DNA from: Eonycteris spelaea
Taxonomy: Eukaryota; Chordata; Mammalia; Chiroptera; Pteropodidae
NCBI GenBank assembly: GCA_003508835.1
Contig: PUFA01000021.1
Span: forward strand, 4,876,501-4,940,500
Direction of reading: 5' to 3'
DNA length: 64,000 nt
Positions 1 to 12,600 of this stretch are shown here, one piece after another. A program made the translations under genes and the position numbers. Position 1 is the stretch's first letter. Each line of letters begins with the position of its first letter. Under the pieces are notes generated by a model. That model had not been told where the DNA came from, did not search any database, and saw only the letters and a program-made list of their open reading frames with translations.

Positions 1-1151
1 CCATCAGAGTTCCGAAGACCATCAGGTGTTTCATTGCAGGGACAGCCGCTCTACGCCGGCTCTCGTCCAGGGCGCCTGTGTGTGGGGTGACCATCCCCTG
101 CACCGCGAGCTGCCGAGGGTCCGCAGGGTCCGTGTCCTCTCACATCCCGGGGTGCCCCAGCCTCTTCCGCCCTGCCATACCCCCGGGTGTGTCCCAGATG
201 CTGGGCGGGGCGGCAGGCTCTGTGGTGTGGCCCAGCTGGGGGCATGGCCCTGGACTCGCAGGAGCCACACGGTCCTGCCTCCAGAGGGCAGCATCTGACC
301 GACAGACACCACCTCCCAGAGGGACACGGGCCTGCGGTGTGGGGAGGGGCCCTGGGACACAGGAAACAGGGGTGACGAGGTGTCACATCGCCACCAGCCT
401 GCATCAGGCCAGCCACCAGGGTACACTTTCCTGCGGTGTTCTGTGCACAAGGGGGGTTCACCTTCCTCAGCGCCCCACCGGAAAGGCCTGCTGGCCTCCT
501 GTGGGCTGTGTGCTACTTTCTGTACTTACTTAACCTCCAACAACCGGTTTCAGAACCCAGTCCCCGTAGGTGACTTTTTTTCAAAGGCCCCTTTGCAGTC
601 TCAAGGAGCAGGAAGCAATATCCTTTTAAAAAACAATTAGCCACACATTTTTGCTCATTAAATAAATATTTTTACTTTGGACCCAATTGATTTTTCAGAT
701 ATGTGGGACAATGGGCTGAGTCACTTGTTTGCAGGCCCACAGCCCCTCGCTCCCCCGACCTTCGGAGTCTCTGCGAGGCGGCCACGCTGGCCCGCAGAAG
801 GGCCCAGTCCTGTCCCACAGACATGCACCTGAATCGTCACCTGCTGCATGGGCGTTTGGAAAATGGCGTTTCACCTGCTAACGCATCCCTCTTCTTGGAA
901 CCCGTGACAAGCCAAAGGGGTGAGGGCAGCCGGAGAGGGCCCCGGGAGAGTCTGCCAGGCGCCCCGCACAGCCGCCTGCTCTCGCCGGCTCCTGCTGACA
1001 GTGTCCACGGGGGTCTTTCTCCTGCCTCCTCCGCGAGGCCGCGGCCTGTTTCCCGGCGTCCAGTTCCACGGCGTCCGGCTCCCGTACCGACCAAAGGCAG
1101 GCGTGCGCGGCCGAGACCGGGCTGCTTCTGCAGAAGGGGCCTTGTCCATTC
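1..1151. other. Intergenic, no gene recognised
   Basis: GC-rich sequence with several overlapping open frames on both strands, none resembling a known protein. The only contrast is an AT-rich island at about 610-705, which holds TTAAA/TTAAT-type words and could be a remnant of an old repeat or a noncoding element. I cannot assign it. Confidence 0.5.
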
Positions 1152-1225
1152 GTCCATTCATTCACTCGACAAACACTCATGGAGTGCCTCCCTGCTCCAG
1201 GTGCTGTTCCGGGTGCTGGGCACCG
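1152..1225 (+). repeat. Ancient mammalian interspersed repeat fragment
   Basis: The stretch reads like a decayed copy of the common mammalian repeat word built from 'attcattcaacaaata', then 'ttgagtgcc', then 'ggtgctgggcac'. I recognise the pattern but not the family with certainty. It is CpG-rich relative to a typical copy. Confidence 0.45.
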
Positions 1226-1599
1226 ACTGGGCCTCCCTGACCAGCGAGCAGGGGCGTCGGCAAACGCCGCAGTCTGCCAGAGGTAAAAAGTGCCGTGGGA
1301 ACGGCGAAGGGCGAGCAGGCCGCGGCCGGAGCCCTGGGCAGGGGCCCAGCTCAGTGGGCAGCAGAGGCCTGAGCAGAGGCCTGAGGGGGCTGAGGTGTCG
1401 TCCACACCGGGGCCGGGGCGAGGCCCAGGCAAGGTCCTGACGCAGGTGCTCGGGGTCGGGAGGGGTGACCGGGGCTGGCCACGTGGGCGGTCCACACCGG
1501 GGCTGGCCTGCACTGACCACCTGCAGCCCCTCTCGAAACCAAAATGCCAAATGACATTTGTTTTACCCTTTCCACCACCTACTTTTTCTTGCCCAGGGT

Positions 1600-2100
1600 C
1601 AGTCTTCCTCTGACCTCCATTAAACCCACCCCGCTTACTCTTCTGGTCCATTTGCTCTTCCTCCCTTTTTGTTATTGATACGTTTATGTTTAGAGCTACC
1701 ATTTTATTATACGTCCTGTATTTGTCTCCCGTTTTCCCTCCCCGCTTCCTGCCTGCTCATGGATCGTTGGAATATATTTTAGTATTTCCCTTTATTTAGC
1801 TCTTGGTTTCGACTTCCTCTCTGTAGTTTCCTTGGTGGTCTCGCTAGGGATCGCGATGTCTGTGTCTACTTCTCACTCTGCTTTTCAGTCTATTTGGAAT
1901 TACTATCTCGCCATGTCCAGGGGAGTGGAGGCCTTCCCAGCACACGGAGCCCGCTCGCTTCGCCCTTCGCGTGGGGCGTCACGCGTGGTCCATCCGTGCG
2001 CACTGCGGGTTCCACCGGGCAGCGCTGTAATCATGCTTCCAACCGTCACACGTGTCGTAAACACACAGGTACACATGGTCTGTGACTTAAAATGCGGCAA
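1600..2100 (-). mobile_element. L1 fossil, antisense, ORF1-ORF2 spacer type
   Basis: T-rich DNA whose word order matches the antisense of the old L1M/HAL1 region between ORF1 and ORF2. It includes a 'ctagggatcgcgatg' segment (normally 'ctagggattacaatg') and, further on, 'gtcgtaaacacacag' (normally 'ttataaaccccacaa'). Many A/T positions of the family are G/C here. No reading frame survives. The subfamily is uncertain. Confidence 0.5.
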
Positions 2101-2839
2101 GGTAGGGTTGTAAACCAAGGCGTGGAGAGGTGCACCAGACCGATGGCCACCAAACCAAACTCTTCCAGTAGCCCAGATGTGAGGCGGAGCAGGCCCCGGA
2201 GCCAGGAGGCCCGGGAGCGGGAGGAGGAGACACGTCCTGTGCTAGCGCAGACGTTCGCCGGTCCTCCTGCCCTTCCTTCCATCCTGAAGTCGAGTTTCCC
2301 TCTGATACCACCCGCCTGCAGGACTCCTTAGCGAAGCTCCCAGAGCAGGCATGCCAGACCAGAGTCAGGGCTTCTTCCCCGGAGAACGTCTCTGCCGTCC
2401 TCGGTCCTGCAGGGTGCCGTGCTGGCCCCGCGGCTCCGGCCCCGCGGCCCTCTGCCTGGTCGCTTTAAGCACGCTGCTCCGCGTCCTTCTGGTCTCCACG
2501 GCGTCTGGGGAGAGAAGCCGCCTGGATTGCTGTTCCTTGCAGGGAATGTGCCGTTTTTCTCTGGCTGCATGAAGTTGGTTAATTTAAACAAACACTTTTT
2601 CCCCCAACGTAAACTTTATTGAACACCTGTCACCTGTCACTTACTGGACAGGTGGGACACCGAGCTCGGCCTGGCAGCGAGGTAGGCGCCTAACACGTGC
2701 CTGGGTGCCCATTGTCCTCCCTGACTGACACGAGCCTTCAAGTCATCACCGGAGCAGTAGGGGGTGAAGGATGTCGGGTCCAGGAGGAGGAGAACCGTTG
2801 CAGCCTCATGCAGAAGAGGAGGCGCACCCCACAAAGATG
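2101..2839. other. Intergenic, nothing recognised
   Basis: No exon, RNA gene or clear repeat was identified. Open frames on both strands are short and look unlike any protein I know. Confidence 0.45.
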
Positions 2840-3228
2840 TGCTCGCACCCCAACCCCACATGAATGTGACCTTATTTGGAAGAGGGTCTTTGCTGATGTA
2901 ACTAAGCCGAGATGACGTCCTGGGATTAGGGCCCCGATGCAATGGCTGGTGTCCTCATGAGAAGACAGACCTCGGCACGGACACACGCAGAGGGGCGACT
3001 ATGGGAGAGAGGGTAGAGATGGGAGCGATGCCGCCGCAAGCCAAGACACTCCCGGGACTGCCCGCAGCTTCCAGACACGAGACGAGGCGGAAGGCTCCTC
3101 CCCGGAGTCTCCCCGCCAGCACCGCGATACCTGCTTCTGGCCTCCGGCACTCTGAAAGGACAGATTTCTGTTGGTCCACCCACCAGTCTCTGTACTCTGT
3201 CGTGGCAGCCCCGGGAAGCGCATGCACC
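2840..3228 (+). mobile_element. MaLR-type solitary LTR (MLT1-like)
   Basis: The sequence follows the known order of an MLT1-like ERVL-MaLR LTR. First comes 'gtgaccttatttggaaga' and 'gggtctttgctgatgtaa', then a 'ggtgtcctcatgagaaga' block, 'caagccaagacactcccg', 'cttctggcctccggcact' and 'gatttctgttggtcc', ending near 'gtggcagccccgggaa'. No internal retroviral genes lie beside it, so it is a solitary LTR. It has more CpG and G/C than the consensus I remember. The exact subfamily needs RepeatMasker. Confidence 0.75.
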
Positions 3229-3589
3229 CCCGTCCTCTGCGAAGGCAGCCTCTTCTCCCCTAAGCCCTACAGGCCTGCTCGGCCTGAAGCCGCGGGGTCC
3301 CACTTCTTGGTGAAGAGACTTCCCAGGACTGGCCGTGTCACTTTTTGGCGCGGTCTCCTGGCTGCCTAAGGGAGGCACTCACCTCTGAAGGAAGAGCTGC
3401 CTGAGCCCCAGCCCGGGTTCCGGGGTGACTGATCTGCTCGTGGTCCTGCCCCTCGGATGACGGGCAGCAGGGACGCAGCCAGCCTGTCGCCCTGCTACAC
3501 GTCGCTCACTGGCGAGGACGGTGTTCTCGGTCACGGGAACACCAGCAAAGACATGCCCCGAGCCTTGAGGTGACTGTCATGGTCAGGAC

Positions 3590-4349
3590 AGGTCTGGGCC
3601 TGAGTGACAAGTGGGACACTTCGCGGGAAAACGTAAGATGGTAACAGTCTGGTGTGTGCCTCCTACCATATAACCAGAGCCAGTGCCAGCAAAAGACCTG
3701 GAAAATGTACACTGTCTCTTGAAACACTGAACTGGGAAAAATCAACGAAGAGAATTCCGATTAGTTTAAACCAACCATGCTGCTTAGGATACCTGGAGAA
3801 GATGGACAGAACACGAACGGATTTACTTGACGGCTTTGGGAGCTAACAGGGCAGAGTGGAGAGAATTAGCCCATAGCCAAGAGAAATGTTAATCTAGAAG
3901 GACAACCCTGGGTTTGGGGTCCTGTCTTCTGTTGGCTGTGCCAATTCCAGAGAGAGTGACTAAACATCAGAGCAGCTTTTCGAAAGCACTGTGGAGCCTG
4001 GGGGACAAATGCTGGCCTCAGGACCCACTGGGACGAAGGCTCAGGCGGCTCTCGAGCTGGGAGGTGGAGTGTGGTAAATGGTGCAGAGTCATCCGGGTGG
4101 CCCGGAAAGTCTCTCCCTGTTACCTAACCCAAGTGACCCGCACTGTTGGTGGCTTCGGGCTCTGGATAGAAGCAAACAAAAATCCTCACTAAAACTAGAG
4201 AACGTTATTTCAGACAGAGTGCCCGCACACAATAAATGAGAACTAAGCACAGGACCCTAAATTAACACAGTGCAGCAGAAACAGCTAACCGCAAGACGTC
4301 AGCCCACGCCAGAGGTCCAGATACTGGAATGGTCAACCAGAGCCCTTGG
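3590..4349 (+). repeat. AT-moderate segment, possibly an old L1 5' region
   Basis: This stretch is purine-rich and less GC-rich than its flanks. It ends directly at a convincing L1 ORF1-like fossil, so it may be that element's 5' untranslated region. I could not match it word by word. No coding capacity is evident. Confidence 0.25.
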
Positions 4350-4830
4350 CGAGTGGTGCTGACTGCGGCCAAGGAGATAGATGTACGAATGAAAAATGAT
4401 TAAAAATAGCAGATTTGAACAAGAACCAAATAGAAATTCTAGAACTTTACAATAACCAAAAATTAAGAGAACACCAAAATAATAATAATAATAATAGTAA
4501 CAATGAAAGATAGATTTAATAAACTGGAAGATGGGTAAGAAGAAAGTCAGGAGAGATCATATATATATATAGATAAAGAAAAGAGGGTAAGAACAGAAAC
4601 TACAGTGAGAAGGTCTGTAAATGCAATAAGAAAGAAAAAATAACTCTCAGCCTAGAATATCACATTCAGTAAAAATGTCACTCAAGGATCAAGTTAAAGT
4701 AAAAATATTTTTGTAAATAAAGACGAAAGAAAACAAAACTCCTGGCAGGACAACAAAAATGTTGGCAAAGTAATGGGAAAAACCTTTTCAATAAATAGAT
4801 GTGGGTCAATTTCATATCTACATGGGGAAA
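4350..4830 (+). mobile_element. L1/HAL1 ORF1 fossil, sense
   Basis: A-rich sequence whose word order follows ORF1 of old mammalian L1/HAL1 elements. It has 'gaaattctagaactttaca', then 'aaactggaagatgggtaag', 'gtgagaaggtctgtaaatg' and the C-terminal region around 'ctctcagcctagaatatca'. No frame is open. Within it are a TAA/ATA microsatellite at about 4479-4500 and an AT dinucleotide run at about 4559-4571. Contrast with the GC-rich flanks helps fix the boundaries. Confidence 0.65.
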
Positions 4831-6398
4831 AAAAAGGATTCTATCCCTTTACCTGACATGGGACCTCTGAGCCTTAAGCCACCAGCCCCAGCCAGCTGGT
4901 CCCCTCCTCAAAGTCCTGAGTTTTAAAATTTTAATAATTCCAATCTTTTCCCTTTAGTCCCTTGGCCATGGGCATAGTCGCTGCTTCTGGCAGTTTCTAT
5001 CTCCAAGATACCCGTTAGCTCCCCAGCAACACTCAGTTAACAGACCTTTGTGGTCAGCCCTCTGCGTTCAGATACTTAACTGCTGTTTCCCAACAGTGCG
5101 CTCACTGTACACGAGGCTTATGGCTCATTATCGCTGACTAAAGTGGTCATCCGTATTCTGAGATATAAAGAGATAGTTCATTGCACTACATCGTTACAAA
5201 TCAACATTCTCAGTAAGGGAAGTATTCTTTTAGGGTGTCAGGGAAACACGTCTAATTACACCGATACTTTCTCTCCTGGTCACAAGGGACTCTGACGTGG
5301 CCCGGTCCTTGTCCCCAACCTCTGACTGCTCTGTTTTCTGTCTTTCATCTCTTCTCCCCAACAGGCTTTCTTTACTGCCAGCCTCACGCCACCCCGGCAG
5401 GCTGCCCCACTGTTCTCTCCTCCACTGTGGAACAAAACAGCCGTGGTTAATGGGAAACACCGAGGCCATGACTCTTCACTCACTCATTAAAGAAGCACTT
5501 ACCTGCCTAGGAAAATTTTCAGATTCTTCTTAAGGGCAAGGATAGCGCTTTTTTCTTAGAAATTGTCTGAAATGAAATTGAAATGGGAATTAGAGACACA
5601 GATTCTGACAACTGCTCTGGCAATGGCTCATTGTGCCTTTGTATCTGGGACAAGTTTCTGCCCCTCTAGGGAAGGCCAGTTCCTCCTGTGTCAACCTATG
5701 AAAATTAAACAGTGCAATTGTTGTGGTCTTGCCAGGTACCTGGTGTGTTCCTGCAACGTTTAGTTAAAACGAAGGGAATCCACCTGAATGCTTGCTCCTT
5801 GCGGGTGGCGGCCTCCTGGTGGCCCGTGACCCTGCTCCCCAGCTCACGGCACCGATAGGAGGTGGCAGGCAGCAGGTGTCACCTGTCACCTCCGGGGTGG
5901 CTGTCACAGCCGCCGTGTCCCTGCTGAGAGCTAGCACCCATGGCCCTCAGGTGAGACTGCAGCTCCCACTGAGAGCTTGCCGGCCACCGAGGCCTGGGGG
6001 GGACCCTGCCAGAGGCTCCGCCCACAGGGGCGGCCAGAGGATGGAGCTCCTTGAGTGGGGCGGCCCCCTGGCTTTCTGGCAGTTCCCTGTGGCAGCAGTG
6101 AGTGTGCCCCTGCGGCAGGTGGGGTCCACGGGTGGTGACTTGGGGCGCCCTGTTTCAAGCGCCCCCAGCCGCATTGCCGACGCTTGGCAGAGCCATGGCA
6201 TGACCGCAAAGCCAGGTGCGGGGCGTGCATCCCGGGAGCGCAGTGCTGCGAAGCACCTGGCGCCAAGGTGGGCGGTGGCCACTCCCACTCCGCCAGCTCC
6301 CTGAGGACCCGGCCTGTGGGCCCCTCTCTTCCTGCAGGTGGAGAGCTCGCTGCGGACCCCAGGCCCAGCCCCAGCGCGCCTGATGGCAGAACAAGGTG
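4831..6398. other. Intergenic, nothing recognised
   Basis: The left part to about 5770 has balanced composition and may include unidentified repeat DNA. From 5790 it turns sharply GC-rich. No splice-flanked coding segment or RNA gene was found. Confidence 0.4.
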
Positions 6399-6455
6399 GC
6401 CGCCGGCGTGTGGGGAGGCCGCCCGCGTGTGGGGAGGCCGCCCGTGTTTAGGGAG
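6399..6455. repeat. 19-bp tandem repeat, three copies
   Basis: Three head-to-tail 19-bp units at 6399-6417, 6418-6436 and 6437-6455. Units 1 and 2 differ by one base. Unit 3 has several changes (TGTTTA in place of CGTGTG). The unit is GC-rich, with the core GCCGCC(G/C)GCGTG. Confidence 0.85.
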
Positions 6456-9400
6456 GGTGCCCGCGGCCACGAGGCTGGTGCCGGCTGAAGCCCCAGCACT
6501 TTGGGGTTTGGGCAGTGGGTGCGACAGCTCACTTTCTTTATTTTAAAGTCGTAGTCTGAAAACATGACCGTTTTAAAATCTAATGTCCACAAACGTTTCA
6601 AAGCATTTAGAGTAAGTAGGTCACAGAGCAGCGTGCTGTTTTCCACTCTGTGCACACACGTGACGTGACAGGGAGACACCGGGACCCTTCCAAGCAAGAG
6701 ACAGATGAGAGGGTCTGTGGTCAGTGTGACTGGGAAACGGGGCGCGAGGGCTCCTTCTGGAAACACGCATACCGCACGCCCCGGAAGCCCCGGGGCGATG
6801 ACCCCGGCTCTGCTCGGCCCACACCCCGCCACGTGGACTTCTCACCCCGCAACCTCTGTGACTGCAGTTCGGGGGGCCCCGTGAGGCTGACTGCTGGAGA
6901 GGCGGCTGCCGTGGAAACGGTCATGTCCACTTCTGCCCACATCCAGTCCACCCCGTTGGAGAAGCTAGAACCAGGATGGCTGGGGGACCTGGGGTGACGA
7001 GGTGTGTCGGGTTGGGGCAGCTGCGGACGGCTTGTCCTGACGTTGTCCCTTTCTCCCAGCGTTCACCCTCGGAGGTCAGAGGATGTCGAGGCCCGCTGGG
7101 ACCCTGCACTGGTTTCAACCCCTGGCACCGTCCAGGGCGAGCTGCAGGGTCCGAGCCTTTGGGGTCAGGCTGGGCAGGCTGGTCAGACCCAGTGGCTAGC
7201 GGGGAGGGCAGCATCGGGCATGGCCCGGCGTGGCCCTCGGCCGCCCCGTGTCGCGCACCGGGCTGTCTGCTTCTCGGCGGCGTTGTCTCCTGAGGCCTCT
7301 GCACTTCGCGGAGCTTTTGGGGGCTGAGTGACCTCACATGTGTCCAGCACTGAAATGGCGCCCGGCATAGAGCAAGCGATGTGTTAGCTGTGGCCTGAGT
7401 GTCCTTAAATTTTCTCCAGCTAACGTCTTCTTCTCAGGAATGACAGTTAAGCACACACTCTGAACTGGGACACACGGAGATTGGCACAGCCCCATGTGAC
7501 GGTGGCAGCAGGTTTGGGACGGTCCACATTTTCCCTTCAGCCTCTTCGGGTTCTGCCTGCAGGACAATGCCCACTTCTGGGGAGTGAGCTGGAGCGGGGG
7601 TGGGGGAGTGCCTTCGTCCCTGTGCAGCTGACAGTGATGCACGGGGAAACAGACGGTGGTCACCAAGCACACAGCACCTATGAACCCGAGGTCCCGCTCC
7701 AAACGCAAGCCAAGCACTGAGAAGAGGTGTCAAGTGGGTTGGAGTGAAGGTACAAGCAGGACAAGTGTCCGTGCCCCAGATGAGCGCTGCGTGCGTGCGT
7801 CAGGGCGGGGGGCGGGGAGTGCGGCTGTGCTTGGAAAACACGAAACGTCCACACAGACACGAAACGCCCCACAGCCGCGTGTTCTGTGCCCACGCGGCCA
7901 CGACGCGGAGAGCCTGCCGTGAGGCCCGTGGCGCCCTCGACAGTTTCGCTGCTGCTTAGAGCAAACACACCCCGCCGTGCCACGTGCAGGCCCCTGCTTT
8001 TCATTGTGGCCAAGAGCTCCGGAAGTTGTGGCGTGCCCTCCGCGAGGCACACGCGCTCACACCTCAGTGCGTGAGCAGTGAAGGAAAGACTGAATGCCGA
8101 CACTTTGCAAACATACAAGTAACATTTGGATGTGCTGGAAGTTACAATTACAGGTGGCGTACACGTCTGAGTCTCCTCAAGCCCCACCCACCGGCTCCTT
8201 CCCGTGACACCCAGGGGGTTTACAGCTCCCACACCTGCCCCAGCGGCCCCGGCCCAGGCCCCAGGTGGCCTCCCCAGCTGCGAGGTGAGGATCCCTGCGG
8301 CCGCCATGCAGAGGCCATGGCTTTGTTTTTTCTCTTCCTGCTTCTTAATTCCGCAGCAAGCGGGAGCGTGATACCCGTGCGAACGTTCAGGAATTGGAAA
8401 TATTAAGTATCATCAGAATTGAGAATTAGGAGCAAAGAAGGGAACACCTTGTGCCTGGTGTCACGTGAGTGCCCTAACAGGGCAGAGCAAACACAAAGAA
8501 ACCCGTAAAACACATGTAATGAGGCTGGGTGAAACTCAGACCAGGGTGGCGTTTGTGGGGGCAGGAAACTGCCACCGATTTAAGGGTTACCACAGAGGGA
8601 TGGGGGGCCATGGCAGTGCAATCATCTGTGCTCACGCTCACACCAGCCCGCAAATCCCGGGCTGACCCCTCCCGCAGGTCTCAGGCTTTGCCAACGACCC
8701 TCCTCTTGCAAAGGGGACAAGGGTGACCGCTGCAATGCACTCGGCCGTGAAGCACCTGCTGTGCCCGAACGTGGAGCCTCACGGGGACGCTCCAGGTGGA
8801 GGCGCGCCCGGCAGGCAGGCAGATGCTCTCCAGTCGGCGGCGAGTGCCAGGCGGTGCAGGGCTCCTGCAAACACAGCGGAGAGTCCGGGCACCATCATGT
8901 CCCTGAGAGGACGGCCCTTGCGCTAGGAAGTTAGGGCCCAATCCACAGGTCAGAAAGAGGCTAGCGTGTGTGTCCAGGCCTGCGCCCAGCGCTGAGCCGA
9001 GTGCTGGTCCCAACCCTGACCCCCGGTAGCCCCACTTAGGGCACTGGACCATCTCTGACAGGCCGCGAACCACACCCCCAGACCCCAGCTCCTTAGGCCG
9101 AGGGCACAGTCCAGGGTCAACCAGCCTTTCTCAACCCTGAGAATTCACGGAGAAACCCTCGGAATAGTGTACGCAGTGCTCTCAGCCTCTTTAAGCCCTT
9201 GAGGAACAAGATGGCCATAAGGCAATAAAAATAGAACAGTGGACGACTCAAGCGTATGAGTAAGAGCGCAGGGGTCAGGTCGGGGCCGGCCGGCCTCCCT
9301 CGGCTGTGTGTCTCCGGCCAGGCCAGGCCAGGCCGAGCCGCCGCTCTGCGCTCCCCTTTCTGTGCGGACGCGACCGGGCCGAGCGGCCGGGAGCTGAGCG

Positions 9401-9679
9401 GAGCCGGGCGCTGCTGCCTGTGGCCGTGGAGGGCTGGCTTTCTCTCCTGGGGGCCCCCACTCCCCACCCCGCCTCAGCCCTCCTCACCCCGACCCCAGAT
9501 CAGTCCCTGACCCGCTGGCTACAACGGGACGGCGGAGTCTGGGTTGAACTTGAGTAGAGCCGACACCGCGGCAGCAGCACTGACTGCTGCGATGCGCAGG
9601 GCGTTTCTCCAGGTCGCCTCTGCTTCCTCCGCCACGTCCTGCAAAGGTCGTGAAGGTGCTCGCTGGAAGTTTGCCCTGA
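6456..9679. other. Intergenic GC/CpG-rich DNA
   Basis: No gene identified. About 9270-9430 is a dense CpG stretch containing a triple GGCCA iteration (9316-9332), which might act as a small orphan CpG island. No splice signals or conserved protein words accompany it. Confidence 0.4.
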
Positions 9680-10275
9680 GCATCTTATGGCTTTGATGCT
9701 ACTGGAAACTGAATAGTTAAAACTTTTATTTTCAAACAGTGTGCAGCCGGTATACAGATCCGTACGTGATCGTGATCGTGATCGTGGCGGCCGATCCTGC
9801 CCAGACACAGCCGAGCTCCTCTGGCCCAGAGGCCGTTTCGAAGGTGCCGGAACGTCATCCGCGTTAGTAGCTGCGTCATCCGCAGCCGGAGACGGTTTTA
9901 CGTCTCCCAGCCCGATCTTCATTCTTTCTGTTTCTTTTCTGCTTTATTGTACTACCTCAGGCCGCCACGAAAATGTGGAATAGACCCGGGCAGAGCCGCC
10001 TGCCTCCCCCGGAGCAGAGAAGTGGGGAGCGGTCTGCTGTCCGGGATGATGGAAGCTGTGAGTCTTACGCTGATGTCCCTGGTCGCTGAGCGTTTGTCTC
10101 GAGTGGATTTCAGATTCGGGTAAATGCTCTGTTTCTATCGTGATGCTCGTATGGTTTTCTCCTTTATCTCTGTCAATATGGTGAATTCCACTGATGTGAT
10201 TTTCAAATACTAACCTAATCTTGCATTCTTGGAAAAAACCTGTGTCTTTGCATGGCTAGTGGCTTTTTATTGTAA
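9680..10275 (-). mobile_element. L1 ORF2 fossil, antisense, GC-shifted
   Basis: The order of words follows antisense L1 ORF2. It starts with 'tttgatgctactggaaact', runs through a 'ttgtactacctcaggcc' region and ends with 'tatggttttctcctttat', 'atatggtgaattccactga' and 'aacctaatcttgcattctt'. A 'gtgatc' hexamer iteration at 9765-9786 lies inside and is not part of the L1 pattern. The left half has lost most AT content and is only just recognisable, while the right end is clear. Confidence 0.6.
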
Positions 10276-11226
10276 ACCGCTGTATGCCAGTTACTGTCTG
10301 TGTGCTGCAGGGACCCTGGGTTATGTTTTCCTCATCTGAAGAGCAGGTCACTCACCTGGCTAAGCCCAGGCGCCAGCACACCTACCCTGCCATGGACAGC
10401 GAGCAGCTGCCCCCTCTGTCCAGCTCTGTTCCTTCTGCCTTGGGCTGTGGCTTCTCTCTGCGGGGACCCTCGGCTGTCTCCCCTCGCATGCAGCCTGGAA
10501 CCTGCGGCAGGGACTGCACACGGATGGGAGGGGGGCCTCCCCATCCATGGCTGCCCCGCCCTCGCTGGGTGGGGATTTTATCCTTCGTTTTCCAGCATCT
10601 GACTCTTCAAGCTCGGGAGGCTGCGGCTCTCCGACAGGGCTGCGGCAGCGCCAGCCACACCGAGCCGTGTGTTCTTGGGCAAAAAGCCGCAAACCGAACC
10701 CCATCCCCTCCCCCCCGCCCCCTGCACTTCACGCTTTCAATGGCCATCTGCACGCAAGTTCCTGCCTGGCAGCTGCTCTCCGATATTTTCAGCTGGTGTT
10801 TTGTGTTTTTCCAGGATGTATAATCATTATCCCAGGGAGAGTCACTCTGATATAAGCTACTCTGCCATTTACAAAGCAAAACCCTCCATCGTTTTGATAC
10901 ACCCTTGAATTTTTTTTTAAATAATTGACACCTACTTACAATTACTGATGATCTACGACTTCTTTGTTTTTGCTCCCTTTCTCCCACTCCTCCTGGATGA
11001 AGCGCACACTTAGCGGCTATTTCAGGAGAGCCCGTGAGTCACACTCCCCCCTTGTGGTCTCACCGTGTCCCAGCGTGCCTCCACCTCACCCTCGCTCTGG
11101 AGCGACAGTGACGGATGGACCGGTCACCATTCCTTGCCTTTTGCACAAGGAAGCCACGGTTCCGGCATTTCCCAGCATGCCTTGCTGCGGACGAGTCGCC
11201 CACTGCAGTCCGGTTGCTGGCCCCGG
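10276..11226. other. Intergenic, no gene recognised
   Basis: Mixed-composition DNA. An AT-rich segment at about 10800-10960 ends in a poly-T run and may be repeat or noncoding element. Open frames here lack homology that I can see. Confidence 0.4.
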
Positions 11227-11260
11227 GCGGGGACAGACCTCACGCGGGGACGGACCTCAC
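11227..11260. repeat. 17-bp tandem duplication
   Basis: Two adjacent copies of a 17-bp unit, 11227-11243 and 11244-11260, differ by a single A/G and are followed by the first four bases of a third copy. It lies just left of an unidentified lower-GC segment at 11330-11720. Confidence 0.85.
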
Positions 11261-12600
11261 GCGGCCCACAGGTGCTTGCTGCCTCCCTTGCCTCAGCACC
11301 CTCGGGACTTCCTCACCTCAGCCTTTGCCCTTCACAGATCCCCGAGTATCTGAGATGCATCCATATCACATTTCCTGGAAAGAGCTGTTCAAATATATGC
11401 TCTCGTCAGCCAAGAAAGTTAGACCTTCCAAGTCACTGGTGCTGGAAGAAATCAAAGAAAACATTGCAGTGTCTTGGGACATGGCACAATTAGCGATGAC
11501 ATGTCACCTTACATTCACTCTATTTTGAAGTCCTTTCAGTGTAATGGGACAGAAGTGTCAGGACATAGGAGAGGGACAACAGAAGTTCATTGTGCCTTTG
11601 TTCCCTAAGACAATGCCAAGCATGTGCACAGTCCCCGCCCATCCTCCTGCCTTCTGCCGAAGGTAAGATTTTTAATGTACGGAACAGTTTAGTTGAGTGA
11701 GGCCACCTGCCAGGAGGGGACCACATACAGGAGTGTTCCTACAGCTGGAGCCGAGCTTTGGGGGAACAACTGGGTGACTGCTCCTGAAGTAGGAGGTGTT
11801 CCGGCTGCTTCTGGCATCTTCCTTTAGGGACCTGTGACATCCAGTCGTAGCTCTCTTTCTCCATTTGCGACACTCAAGAGCCGGTTTCTTTTATTTCCCT
11901 CTGAACCGTGAAGGGGGAAGGGCGCGGCGGGAGGAAGGGTACAGCCAAGGATGGCGGTGTGTCTGTGGACCCCGTGGCTAAGCAGGGCAGGTCCCCTCAC
12001 CCCTGGCCGTGCAAACCCAGCAGCCCCCAGAGTCGGTCCCCGTCCAGGGCTTGGGCCTTCACGGTGTGCCCTCCCTGTCTGTGAGACCGAAACGCCAGTC
12101 TGAAACACAGCGGGGTTCTCGTGATGAACGGGGGTGACCGCCGCCTGGCGGGGGTGGGGTGTGGAGGCAATCTGGGGCTGTGCGGTGTGAAGCCTCTTGG
12201 GTGAGGAACACGCCAGGCAGGAGACACGCTTCTCTTCCAGGCGGTGGAGAGAGGGTTCCGGACAGCAGCAGTAGGGCGAGCCCTGGGCTGGGCCTGCCCA
12301 CCCAGATGACGCCCACCCTGTGGGAGTCCATCTGCCCTGACCCATCACAGCTCTGCCGCCCGCCAGGTGGGACCCTCCACCCCGCCTGCAGCGGCCAGGT
12401 CGCTGGGCTCAGGTGAGTGGCAGCGGCTGAGATGAGAGCCCAGCACACCTGGGCAGGACGGCAGGAAGCAGACCTGGCGGGGACGGAGGCCCTGGGCCTC
12501 GCTGCCCATGGCCTCAGGGCCGCCGTCAGGCGCCAGCCCTTCGCGGCTTCCCCGTCCACAGGGTGTCCCACAAACACGGAAGCACCTGATAAAGCCCATT
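11261..12600. other. Intergenic, includes an unidentified 11.33-11.72 kb segment
   Basis: From 11330 to 11720 GC falls and a + strand frame stays open for some 60 codons, beginning near 'gagatgcatccatatcac'. I do not recognise the protein or a repeat family, so it is left unassigned. The rest is ordinary GC-rich DNA. Confidence 0.35.

Noticed and set aside
9765..9786. GTGATC hexamer iteration as a regulatory array
   Set aside because: Only about three units, inside an L1 fossil, with no further support.
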